From positions 1 to 52,838 of the forward strand of contig CANQRF010000011.1 in NCBI GenBank assembly GCA_947626195.1: a stretch of DNA of 52,838 nucleotides. The letters run 5' to 3'. Positions 43,378 to 51,036 of the stretch are shown here, in pieces. The stretch's first letter is position 1. Each line of letters starts with the position of its first letter. The translations under genes and the position numbers were made by a program. The DNA comes from an uncultured Eggerthellaceae bacterium. Its GTDB lineage: Bacteria; Actinomycetota; Coriobacteriia; Coriobacteriales; Eggerthellaceae. Below the pieces are notes generated by a model. That model did no database searches. It was not told the DNA's origin and was given only the letters and a program-made list of their open reading frames with translations.

Positions 43378-45444
43378 ATGAGTTCAGGGCTAGACTCTCT
43401 TCTCGAAGCGCTGAAGAGCTCGGGATTCAATATGAACGACATCGGCGGCCAGGGCGGAGCGTCCGGCGGCGCCGGTTCGGGTAGCTCAGGAGGCTCGGGT
43501 TCGGGCGGCTCGGGCGGCTCGGGTTCGGGCGGCTCAGGAGGTTCAGGTTCCAAAGGAAACGGCTCATCAGGGGCCTCAGGTTCTGGTGGCCGCTCGTCGG
43601 GCGGAGGGCGCGGCGGGGAAATTCCGCACATCGACCTCGCGTTCCTCGATAATTTCCGCAGCATGTCGCGTAAGCGCCTTGCCTTGATTATCGTCATCGC
43701 GGTCCTTGTCGTGCTTGCGCTCTATTGGTGGTTCCATCCCCCGATCAACATCCACAGCAGGGACATGTGGCTGCTCATCGCGATCTTCATCATCCTCCCG
43801 ACGGCCGTCATTTTCTGGACGCGCTCGAAAAAGTATTCGGGCGATGACGGGGTGACGCCCTCGGACCCCGCGAAGTCAAAGCGCTACAAGTATCTGCTCG
43901 CGATCCCCATCGTGATCGCCGCCATCGGCATCATCGGTGCGATCACCTCGCTCTCGCTTTTCCCCGGCAACGCTGAGCGCTACTCGTCGGTGCTCGTCAC
44001 CGACACACTGGAGTTTGCCGAGGACATCCAAGAGGTGAACTATTCGGAGATTCCCATCATCGACGGCAATTCCGCGATCTTGCTCGGCAACCGCGAGATG
44101 GGCTCCATCCCCGAATACGTCAGCCAGTTTGAGATCAGCGACCTCTATACGCAGATCAACTACCACCAAGAGCCCGTCCGCGTGAGCCCGCTCAACTACG
44201 CGGATCTCTTCAAATGGTTCACGAACCGCACCACGGGCATCCCCGCCTACGCGCTTGTGAACATGACGACGCAGGACGCTGAAATCGTGCGCTTGGGGGA
44301 CAACCCGATCTTCTATTCGCAATCGGAGCCCCTCGCGCGCAACATCGATCGTTACGTCCAGCTGAAATACCCCTTCTATATCTTCGATGAGAAGGCGTTC
44401 GAGATCGATGAGGACGGACATCCATGGTGGATCTGCCCCGTGCGAGACTATACGATCGGGCTTTTCGGCGGCGAGACGATCAGCCGCGTGGTCCTTTGCG
44501 ACGCGACAACGGGCGAGTGCCAGGATCTCGCGGTGGAGGATGTTCCCGAGTGGGTCGACCGCGCCTATCCGACCGATCTGCTCATCACGCAGTACAACTG
44601 GTATGGCGCCTACCATAACGGCTGGCTGAATTCCTTCCTCGGCCAGGAGGGCGTCGTGCAGACGACGCCAGGCTCAGATGGCGACCCGGGCTACAACTAC
44701 ATTGCCAAGGATGACGATGTGTGGGTGTACACCGGCGTCACATCGGCGACGGCCGACCGCTCGATCGTCGGATTCGTGCTCATCAACCAGCGCACCCACG
44801 AGTCGCACTTCTATGCGGTTCCGGGCGCCACCGAGGAATCCGCGATGGCCTCCGCTGAAGGCCAGGTGCAGAACCTGCGCTACGTCTCCACGTTCCCGCT
44901 CCTGATCAACGTGGCGAACCAGCCGACGTATTTCATGGCGCTCAAGGATGGCGCGGGGCTCGTGAAGATGTTCGCCATGATCGACATCCAGCGCTATCAG
45001 AACGTGGCGACGGGCAACACGGTCGCTGAGACGCAACGGGCGTATGAGAACCTGCTTGCGACCAACGGCGTGACGACGGGCGATACGAGCATGACGACGG
45101 ACACGAAGGAGACGCAGGGCGTCATCGCGACGATGGCGCAGGCGGTGATCGAAGGCAACTCTCATTACTACCTGACGCTTGAGGGCGATGACACCATCTA
45201 TGACGTGGCGCTTCCGGGGCTCATCTCGATTGTCACGTACCAAGTGGGCGACACCATCCACTTCACCTACCTCGAGGCGCCGGGAACGTCTCCGGTATAT
45301 GAGCTGATCGCTGCGAATGGCGAGGTGGAAACGGCGACGGGCGAGGCGAACGACCCCGCCGCCAACGAGCCGCCAGCCGGTCAGGAGGAGGCGCAGATGG
45401 ATGAAAGCGGGGGAGATAACCCCGCTGCGACCGTTGGTGGATAA
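43378..45444 (+). CDS. Large membrane protein with Gly/Ser-rich head, unknown function
   Basis: A 688-residue protein I cannot assign to a characterised family. Residues 23-80 are almost only Gly and Ser (GSGG units), then come three membrane helices (~101-119, ~130-148, ~172-195). About 490 residues follow, predicted outside the membrane, with beta-rich, aromatic segments (GYNYIAKDDDVWVYTGVTS, TFPLLINVANQPTYFMALKD) and a C-terminal acidic Pro/Asn/Glu-rich tail. I have a vague recollection of similar extracellular domains in gut Firmicutes of unknown role. ATG 43378 has AGGAGGAAAGGA upstream. It is monocistronic between acnA and the ribosomal operon. Confidence 0.7.
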   Translation: MSSGLDSLLEALKSSGFNMNDIGGQGGASGGAGSGSSGGSGSGGSGGSGSGGSGGSGSKGNGSSGASGSGGRSSGGGRGGEIPHIDLAFLDNFRSMSRKRLALIIVIAVLVVLALYWWFHPPINIHSRDMWLLIAIFIILPTAVIFWTRSKKYSGDDGVTPSDPAKSKRYKYLLAIPIVIAAIGIIGAITSLSLFPGNAERYSSVLVTDTLEFAEDIQEVNYSEIPIIDGNSAILLGNREMGSIPEYVSQFEISDLYTQINYHQEPVRVSPLNYADLFKWFTNRTTGIPAYALVNMTTQDAEIVRLGDNPIFYSQSEPLARNIDRYVQLKYPFYIFDEKAFEIDEDGHPWWICPVRDYTIGLFGGETISRVVLCDATTGECQDLAVEDVPEWVDRAYPTDLLITQYNWYGAYHNGWLNSFLGQEGVVQTTPGSDGDPGYNYIAKDDDVWVYTGVTSATADRSIVGFVLINQRTHESHFYAVPGATEESAMASAEGQVQNLRYVSTFPLLINVANQPTYFMALKDGAGLVKMFAMIDIQRYQNVATGNTVAETQRAYENLLATNGVTTGDTSMTTDTKETQGVIATMAQAVIEGNSHYYLTLEGDDTIYDVALPGLISIVTYQVGDTIHFTYLEAPGTSPVYELIAANGEVETATGEANDPAANEPPAGQEEAQMDESGGDNPAATVGG

Positions 45445-45477
45445 GGACAATAGGCGGTCAAGGCTTAAAGCCGCCGA

Positions 45478-45505
45478 TTGACAAACGGCGCGCACACGTT
45501 AGAAT
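45478..45505 (+). promoter_or_regulatory. Promoter of the rplJL operon
   Basis: A consensus TTGACA (45478-45483) and TAGAAT (45500-45505) with a 16-nt spacer. The transcript begins near 45512 and gives a ~200-nt leader. A GGCGG...CCGCC hairpin (45453-45475) just upstream may end the previous gene. Confidence 0.75.
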
Positions 45506-45511
45506 AGAACG

Positions 45512-45712
45512 GCTGCGTTAACGCAGCAGAAAAGACATATTCCGCTACCCAAGACAGCAGGCGCCGCAAGGCTCAATGAGGAAACGAACCTGCCGAGGTG
45601 GTCTGGCACACAGCATGAGTGCGACCCCTGTCTTGTGGAGGCAGGGGTCGTTTTTTCGCGAAAGCGACCACCGGAAAGCGGAGATCGCTTGTTGCGAAGG
45701 AGGTGAAACAAC
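45512..45712 (+). ncRNA. Ribosomal protein L10 leader with attenuator
   Basis: The ~200-nt untranslated leader of rplJL carries the recognisable L10-binding segment around 45550-45605 (AAGACAGCAGGCGCC... followed by CCTGCCGAGGTGG, the kink-turn-like stem of the L10 leader family) and then a strong intrinsic terminator at 45622-45656. Excess L10(L12)4 complex is expected to bind the leader and favour termination. Assignment rests on recall of the family pattern plus position; a covariance search would settle it. Confidence 0.8.
45622..45656 (+). terminator. Attenuator terminator in the L10 leader
   Basis: A 9-bp stem CGACCCCTG/CAGGGGTCG (45622-45630, 45642-45650) is followed by six T. It stands before rplJ rather than after a gene, marking it as an attenuator. 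Confidence 0.85.
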
Positions 45713-46234
45713 ATGCCAAACGCACAAAACATCGAGATGCTCGGAAAGATCAAGAGCGACTTTGCCGCAGCGAATGCCGTGTGGGTCGTGGATTATCGCG
45801 GGCTGACCGTGAAGGACCTCGAGGCATTGCGCGGGAGCATCCGCGAGGCGCAGAGCGCGATGAAGGTGTACAAGAACACCCTCGTGCACATCGCCCTCGC
45901 TGAGGAAGAGCTTCCTTCCATGGATGAGATCCTCGAAGGGCCGTCCGCGTTCGTGTTCTCGGGAGAAGATCCCGTCGCATCCGCCAAGGCGCTGACGACC
46001 TACGCCAAGACGAACAAGAACCTCGTCATCAAGGGCGGCATCATGGACGGCGCCTTCGTCAATGCCGAGCAGGTGCAGGCAATCGCCGCGCTGCCGTCAC
46101 GCGAGCAGCTGATCGCGAAGCTCCTCGGCACCATCTCGAACCCGATGACGCAGGTGGTGCGCGTGCTCAACGGGCCGATGTCGGCCTTCGCCCGCGCCGT
46201 CGCCGCCATCGCCGAGAAGAAGGAAGCGGCTTAG
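45713..46234 (+). CDS. rplJ: 50S ribosomal protein L10
   Basis: L10 (173 residues) anchors the L7/L12 dimers on the ribosomal stalk. It shows the typical start NIEMLGKIKSDFAAANAVWVVDYRGLTV, the KVYKNTLVHIAL RNA-binding region, and a C-terminal helix (MSAFARAVAAIAEKK) for L12 binding. ATG 45713 has GAAGGAGGTG upstream. It sits behind an L10 leader with an attenuator and is followed by rplL after 141 nt. rplK-rplA and rpoB, frequent neighbours, are not adjacent here. Confidence 0.97.
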   Translation: MPNAQNIEMLGKIKSDFAAANAVWVVDYRGLTVKDLEALRGSIREAQSAMKVYKNTLVHIALAEEELPSMDEILEGPSAFVFSGEDPVASAKALTTYAKTNKNLVIKGGIMDGAFVNAEQVQAIAALPSREQLIAKLLGTISNPMTQVVRVLNGPMSAFARAVAAIAEKKEAA

Positions 46235-46375
46235 TCCGTTTTCGTGGCCACGGAGACGTGGCAAAAGCGCTCCTTGCGGGAGAGGTTTGAGATTTAAGAA
46301 GAGAGCCGCACGGGGCGAGAAGTTTGACAGAAACGATGCGAAACGGTGTTTCGTGAAGAAAGAAAGGTTTGAACC

Positions 46376-46750
46376 ATGGCAGTTACCCGTGAAGAGATTG
46401 TAGAAGCGTTGAAGGAAATGCCCGCTCTCGAGCTTTCTGAGCTCGTAAAGGAACTCGAAGAGGTCTTCGGCGTGTCCGCCGCTGCTCCGGTTGCCGTTGC
46501 TGCTGCTCCTGCTGCCGCTGAAGAGGAAGCTGAGGAGAAGACGAGCTTCGACGTCATCCTCGAAGGCTATGGCGATCAGAAGATCGGTGTCATCAAGGTC
46601 GTTCGCGAGATCACGAGCCTCGGCCTCAAAGAGGCGAAGGAGGTCGTCGAGTCCGCTCCGAAGCCGATCGTCGAGGGCGTGAACAAGGAGCGCGCCGAAG
46701 AGGTGAAGGCGAAGCTCGAGGAAGCCGGCGCAGCCGTCTCCATCAAGTAG
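46376..46750 (+). CDS. rplL: 50S ribosomal protein L7/L12
   Basis: L7/L12 (124 residues) forms the mobile stalk that recruits translation GTPases. The N-terminal dimerisation part ([19 protein letters not shown]) is followed by an Ala-rich hinge and the C-terminal domain [35 protein letters not shown], with the conserved K-V/I-REIT factor-binding helix. The AAAGAAAGG site upstream of ATG 46376 is good. Between rplJ and rplL lies a hairpin (CGAAAC-ggt-GTTTCG), and a strong terminator follows the gene. Confidence 0.98.
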   Translation: MAVTREEIVEALKEMPALELSELVKELEEVFGVSAAAPVAVAAAPAAAEEEAEEKTSFDVILEGYGDQKIGVIKVVREITSLGLKEAKEVVESAPKPIVEGVNKERAEEVKAKLEEAGAAVSIK

Positions 46751-46808
46751 TTCTTTTGTGTGAAATGGCGATTCGGCGATTTCCGCCCGAGTCTCCTGCA
46801 AACGAAGC

Positions 46809-46837
46809 AAAGAGCCCGACATCGTTCGGGCTCTTTT
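46809..46837 (+). terminator. Terminator of rplJL
   Basis: An 11-bp stem (46809-46819 with 46826-46836, 6-nt loop) ending in a TTTT run. On the minus strand it also carries short T runs and may help end the metal-ATPase transcript, whose stop lies 50 nt away. Confidence 0.85.
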
Positions 46838-46885
46838 CGTGCGGGACTCTGGCACGCGTTCGGCGGCGGAGAAGGGAGAACGCGC

Positions 46886-48784
46886 TCATTCCTTGAAGTG
46901 CATGCAGCGCATGGCGTTCAAGATCGCAAGAATGGCCACGCCCACGTCGGCAAACACGGCGAGCCACATGGTTGCGATGCCGACGACCGCCAGCACGAGC
47001 ACGGCGAACTTCACGCCGAGGGCGAAGACGATGTTCTGCCAGACGATGCGCATCGTCTTTCGCGCAAGCGAGATGGCCGTCGCGATGCGCGTGGGCTTGT
47101 CATCCATCAAGACGACGTCAGCTGCCTCGATCGCAGCGTCGGAGCCGAGCGCTCCCATGGCGATGCCTATATCGGCGCGGGTGAGCACGGGGGCGTCGTT
47201 GATGCCGTCGCCGACGAAGGCGAGCTTGCCCTTTCCGCTATCGCTCGTGGCCATGAGCTCTTCCACCTTCTCGACCTTGTCTTGGGGAAGGCACTCGGCG
47301 ACGAACTCATCGAGCCCGAGCTCGGCAGCGACGGCTGCCGCGACGTCGCGTCGGTCGCCGGTGAGCATGACGGTGTGGGATACGCCGACACGATGAAGGC
47401 TCTCAATCGCCTCTTTGGCATCGGGTTTCACCTGGTCGGCTATCACGATGTGGCCGAGGTAGTGCGATCCGCTTGCAACGTGCAGGATCGTCCCCACGAG
47501 CTCGCAATCCTCGACGGGAATATTGGCCTCGGAGAGTAGCTTCGCGTTGCCGACATACACCGGCTCCTTATCGACGTAGGTACGAATGCCGTGCCCGCTG
47601 ATCTCCTCGGTCTCGCCGATGCGGGCAGGATCGATGGTGCCCAGATATGCCTCGCGGATGGAAAGAGCGATGGGGTGGTCAGAATAGGCTTCCGCGTGCG
47701 CCGCATAGGAAAGGAGCTTCTGCGAATCGACGCCCTGCTGTCCGTGGACGGCGACGACGCTGAAGGTGCCGTTGGTGAGTGTTCCCGTTTTGTCGAAGAC
47801 GACGGTCTCGGCATGGGCGAGCGCTTCAAGATAGTTTCCGCCCTTCACGAGGATGCCAAGGCGCGAGGCACCGCCGATACCGCCGAAGAAGGAGAGCGGC
47901 ACCGAGATCACGAGGGCGCAGGGGCACGAAACGACGAGAAAGACGAGCGCGCGCTGGATCCAGTCGGCCCACGGCTGCCAGAGAAGCAGGGGAGGGATGA
48001 CGGCGAGCAACGCCGCGACGATGACGACGGCAGGTGTGTAGTAGCGCGCAAAACGGGTGATGAAGTTCTCGGTGCGTGCCTTTTTCTCGCTCGCGTTCTC
48101 GACAAGCTCGAGGATGCGCGACACGGTGGAATCCTCGAAGGGCCTCGTCACGCGGACGGTGATCTTGCCTGAGAGGTTGACGCAGCCCGAGATGACCTCG
48201 TCGCCATCAGCGACGCTGCGTGGCATCGATTCGCCGGTAAGTGCCGCGGTGTCGAGCTGGCTTTTCCCTTCAAGTATGATGCCATCGAGCGGGATGCGCT
48301 CGCCGGGCTTCACGATGATGGTGTCGCCGACGCCGACCTCATAGGGATCCACCTGCACGAGCTCGCCATCTTGCTCGATATTGGCGAACTCCGGCGCGAT
48401 GTCCATCATCTCTTTGATTGATTGGCGCGATTTGCCGACGGCATAGCTCTGGAAAAGCTCTCCGACTTGGTAGAACAGCATGACGGCAGCGCCTTCCGAG
48501 AAGTGCTGCTCGGTATCGGGGAAGAGTACGAGGGCGAATGCGCCGAGGGTTGCTATCGACATCAAGAAGTTCTCGTCGAAGATCTGGCCGTTCACAATAT
48601 TGCGCGCTGCACGTAAGAGCACGTCGTAGCCGACGACCAGATAGGGGACGAGGAAGACGACGAGCTCGATATAGAGCGATTGCGGGTGCGGAAACCATGA
48701 ATCTATGGGAAGGAGCAGGGCGACGGCGTAGAGCGCGAAGCCGACGATCAGGCGTATAAGGGTATGTTTTTGCTTTTTGTTCAT
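46886..48784 (-). CDS. Zinc/cadmium/lead-transporting P1B-type ATPase
   Basis: A 632-residue metal-pumping ATPase. It has the actuator LTGESMP, the membrane metal site CPC (287-289), phosphorylation motif DKTGT (Asp331), HP locus (SDHPIA), and the P-domain GDGINDAP. Lys592 in helix 7 and Asp613-x-Gly615 in helix 8 form the K...DxG signature of P1B-2 pumps, which export Zn2+, Cd2+ and Pb2+. It lacks the N-terminal HMA domain usual in CadA/ZntA; instead a separate HMA protein is encoded 84 nt upstream. It is last in an operon with an SmtB/ArsR-type sensor. Confidence 0.93.
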   Translation of the reverse strand: MNKKQKHTLIRLIVGFALYAVALLLPIDSWFPHPQSLYIELVVFLVPYLVVGYDVLLRAARNIVNGQIFDENFLMSIATLGAFALVLFPDTEQHFSEGAAVMLFYQVGELFQSYAVGKSRQSIKEMMDIAPEFANIEQDGELVQVDPYEVGVGDTIIVKPGERIPLDGIILEGKSQLDTAALTGESMPRSVADGDEVISGCVNLSGKITVRVTRPFEDSTVSRILELVENASEKKARTENFITRFARYYTPAVVIVAALLAVIPPLLLWQPWADWIQRALVFLVVSCPCALVISVPLSFFGGIGGASRLGILVKGGNYLEALAHAETVVFDKTGTLTNGTFSVVAVHGQQGVDSQKLLSYAAHAEAYSDHPIALSIREAYLGTIDPARIGETEEISGHGIRTYVDKEPVYVGNAKLLSEANIPVEDCELVGTILHVASGSHYLGHIVIADQVKPDAKEAIESLHRVGVSHTVMLTGDRRDVAAAVAAELGLDEFVAECLPQDKVEKVEELMATSDSGKGKLAFVGDGINDAPVLTRADIGIAMGALGSDAAIEAADVVLMDDKPTRIATAISLARKTMRIVWQNIVFALGVKFAVLVLAVVGIATMWLAVFADVGVAILAILNAMRCMHFKE

Positions 48785-48868
48785 TTTGTCGGACGCTCAC
48801 CTAGTTTTATCGGATGACGAGGCGGCTATGGCGAATGCTCGAAAGCTTCGAGGGGCGATCGTGCGACG

Positions 48869-49087
48869 TTAGCGGACGATCACGCAATCCGGCTCGTATT
48901 TCGAGCAGATCTTCTGAGCTTGATCGAGGATCGAGTCGAGGCGATCGGGCTCGGTGTCGATCACGAGCTTCTGCGTCATAAATGAGATGCGCGCGTCATT
49001 AACGCCATCGAGCTTGTTGATGTCGCACTCCATCTTTGCGGCGCAGTTCGCGCAGTCGAGCTCTTCAAGTTTGTAGGCTTTTCTCAT
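48869..49087 (-). CDS. Stand-alone heavy-metal-associated (HMA) domain protein
   Basis: A 72-residue ferredoxin-like metal-binding protein with the motif ELDCANCAAKME (CxxC at ~13-16), the form found in the N-terminal domain of CadA/ZntA pumps rather than in copper chaperones. It is placed between the regulator and the P1B-2 ATPase, which lacks such a domain, so it likely delivers metal to the pump or acts as its detached sensor domain. ATG 49087 is preceded by AAGAAAGAAGGAA. Binding of Zn or Cd is inferred from context. Confidence 0.88.
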   Translation of the reverse strand: MRKAYKLEELDCANCAAKMECDINKLDGVNDARISFMTQKLVIDTEPDRLDSILDQAQKICSKYEPDCVIVR

Positions 49088-49206
49088 GATGGGTTCCTTC
49101 TTTCTTGTTTGTCGTGGGCTCTTTTAATTTGCTGTGGTTTGTTGCCTTTGCCGGGGGCCTTCACTTGTTGCGGGCTGTCAATCTCGTTCTGGCCCTGGGC
49201 TTTCCT

Positions 49207-49602
49207 CTATTCGCAGATATGGGTCAGACCCTGCGAGAGCACGGTGTACACATGGTCGTCTGAAAGGGCGTAGAAGATGTTCTTGCCCTCGCGTTGGAAC
49301 TTCACGAGCCGTGCCTGCTTGAGGATCCGCAGCTGATGGGAGACGGCGCTTTGCGTGGCTCCGACAAGCGCGGCGATGTCGGCGACGCAGCGTTCGCCGT
49401 CCATGAGCGCGTAGAGGATCTTGATGCGCGTGGTGTCGGCGAACACCTTGAAGAGGTCGGCGAGGTCGTAGAGCATCTCCTCATCGGGGAGGGCGTCAGT
49501 CGATATGAGCCTCTCCTCGGCGGGGCGTGAGCTTTCCTGCAGGGCCTCGTCACCATCGACGGGGGGAAGAGGTGCCGTGTCGTATTCGATGCTCTGTTCC
49601 AT
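49207..49602 (-). CDS. SmtB/ArsR-family zinc-responsive repressor
   Basis: A 131-residue winged-helix repressor. The DNA-recognition helix is QSAVSHQLRILKQARLV. The alpha-5 metal site of SmtB/CzrA-type zinc sensors is complete: Asp115-x-His117 and His128-x2-Glu131 (DDHVYTVLSQGLTHICE, D-x-H-x10-H-x2-E). A single Cys72 is at the position of the alpha-3N cadmium site, which lacks its second Cys, so zinc is the most likely signal. ATG 49602 with AGAAAGG upstream is chosen over earlier in-frame starts that lie in the operator. The first ~40 residues are acidic and poorly conserved. It probably represses its own operon with the HMA protein and pump. Confidence 0.93.
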   Translation of the reverse strand: MEQSIEYDTAPLPPVDGDEALQESSRPAEERLISTDALPDEEMLYDLADLFKVFADTTRIKILYALMDGERCVADIAALVGATQSAVSHQLRILKQARLVKFQREGKNIFYALSDDHVYTVLSQGLTHICE

Positions 49603-49654
49603 GGACGGCCTTTCTCGTTCGTTCCGAACAGTTTTCCCTTTGTTCAAATAAACA

Positions 49655-49700
49655 TATGAACAACTGTTCATAAGTATAGGAAGAGTATGGGGCTTGTCAA
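49655..49700 (-). promoter_or_regulatory. Promoter and operator of the metal-resistance operon
   Basis: Minus-strand TTGACA (49695-49700) and TATACT (49673-49678) have a 16-nt spacer. Immediately downstream is the perfect palindrome TATGAACA-AC-TGTTCATA (49655-49672), matching the TGAA-N6-TTCA core of SmtB/CzrA operators and covering the transcript start. Further GAACA/TGTTC half-sites lie at about 49626-49645. Confidence 0.8.
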
Positions 49701-49937
49701 GGGGTATTTCTCTGGCGGAAGTATTTATTGACGAGACGAGTATCTTCAAGTGCTTCGGTCTGACCGCCTGATGCTTCTTTCGTCAGAAAAGCAAGGGACG
49801 AGGAAGGAAAATCATCATGAGGGAAACAGCGAGGCAGTGGTAAGAAAAACTGCTCCGCGACGTGGTTTAATGGTTTGCGTTCATGCATTCGCCAGCATTC
49901 GAGTTCCTGCATTGCGCCCGTAGAGGAGAAACGACCG

Positions 49938-50798
49938 ATGAGTGATAAAAACTACGTTTTGAGTGCTCCCGAAACACCAGACGCTGTTGAGTCATTTCCC
50001 GATTTCGGGCATCTGTCGCTGAAATCGATCGTCAACACGCGCGACCTCGGAGGAATGCCCGCAGCGGATGGGCGCAAGATAAAACCGCGAGCCCTTATCC
50101 GAGCGAGTGCCCTCGCGCATGCCCATGAGAAAGACCTCAAGGTTCTTCTTAACGATTACCAGCTTCAACGCGTCATCGACCTCAGGAGCGAGTTTGAGCG
50201 TAACCAAGCACCCGATGAGATGAAGAAACTTCCTGGCGTCACGTATGCGGTTCTCCCGCTCTTCGAGGGCAATGCGGTTGGCATCGCGAACGGTGCCGGC
50301 ATCGCCGACGAGCTGCGCACCATCCGTGAGATCAGCGGGAACCCCTTTGCGCTCGTCGCCGGCCTCTACAAGAAGGCGTTTCTCGAGGAACCCGGCATCA
50401 CGTCGTTCTCGGCGATTCTCGCCATGATTCTTGAGGCAGAAGAGGGGAGCACGCTTTGGCATTGCTCGGAGGGAAAGGATCGGACGGGGCTCGTGGCCTA
50501 TTTAGTGGAATACGCGCTCGGCGTTTCCGAGGAAAACCGCATGGCGGATTACCTCGCGACAAATTTGTTTGTACGAAACGCCGGATCGAAGCTTCTCGAC
50601 GGTTTGGGCATGCACCATATCCTCCAGGGAATCGATGCCGATATGGAGGCAATGTTCTTTGCGCATCGCGAGTATCTGCAAGGTGCCATCGACGCCGTTC
50701 AGGAGGCATACGGATCGTTCGCGCGCTATATGGATGAGGCGCTTGATTTTGGAGAAGACAAGGTGGCCGCTTTGCGCGCAAAGTATCTTGTCGACTGA
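49938..50798 (+). CDS. Tyrosine-phosphatase-family protein (PtpB-like)
   Basis: A 286-residue protein of the Y_phosphatase3 / MptpB family. The N-terminal part has the typical NTRDLGGMPAADGRKIKPRALIRAS, followed by RVIDLRSEFER and the P-loop HCSEGKDRTG with catalytic Cys and Arg (CX5R; the KDRTG form is shared with atypical lipid/tyrosine phosphatases). Such enzymes act on phosphotyrosine or phosphoinositides; the substrate here is unknown. There is no signal peptide. ATG 49938 has AGAGGAG 10 nt upstream; an in-frame earlier start at 49875 lacks one. It is monocistronic and diverges from the metal operon. Confidence 0.88.
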   Translation: MSDKNYVLSAPETPDAVESFPDFGHLSLKSIVNTRDLGGMPAADGRKIKPRALIRASALAHAHEKDLKVLLNDYQLQRVIDLRSEFERNQAPDEMKKLPGVTYAVLPLFEGNAVGIANGAGIADELRTIREISGNPFALVAGLYKKAFLEEPGITSFSAILAMILEAEEGSTLWHCSEGKDRTGLVAYLVEYALGVSEENRMADYLATNLFVRNAGSKLLDGLGMHHILQGIDADMEAMFFAHREYLQGAIDAVQEAYGSFARYMDEALDFGEDKVAALRAKYLVD

Positions 50799-51036
50799 AT
50801 GATCGAATGACGCGTCGAGTGACACGCTCCCCCTCAGATGTATTGCGCAGCAGGCGTGGTGATTGAGCGGCAGTCGTGACGATCTCTGCTAAGCCGTCTG
50901 TTTCCCGCTTCGGTTTCGCATGCTTCCCATGGAAGCCGCAGCGCTTCATCGTGTATGATGGAAGCGCACCATTCTGACATCTGAGATAGCGGATTACGAC
51001 AAGAGGTAGCGGCAAGCGACCGGAACAGGAAGCATT
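50799..51036. other. Intergenic region before guaA
   Basis: About 240 nt without a gene. A bulged hairpin GCGCTTCATC/GATGGAAGCGC (50941-50967) without a T run is the only structure seen. A TATGAT (50953-50958) within it could be a -10, but no -35 fits. No purine riboswitch core is recognisable. Confidence 0.35.

Noticed and set aside
46325-46360. Internal TTGACA-like promoter between rplJ and rplL
   Set aside because: The TTGACA at 46323-46328 has no -10 at 16-18 nt; the following sequence instead forms a hairpin (CGAAAC-ggt-GTTTCG).
50799-51036. Purine riboswitch before guaA
   Set aside because: The three-way junction with its conserved loop motifs is not visible; only one bulged hairpin occurs.
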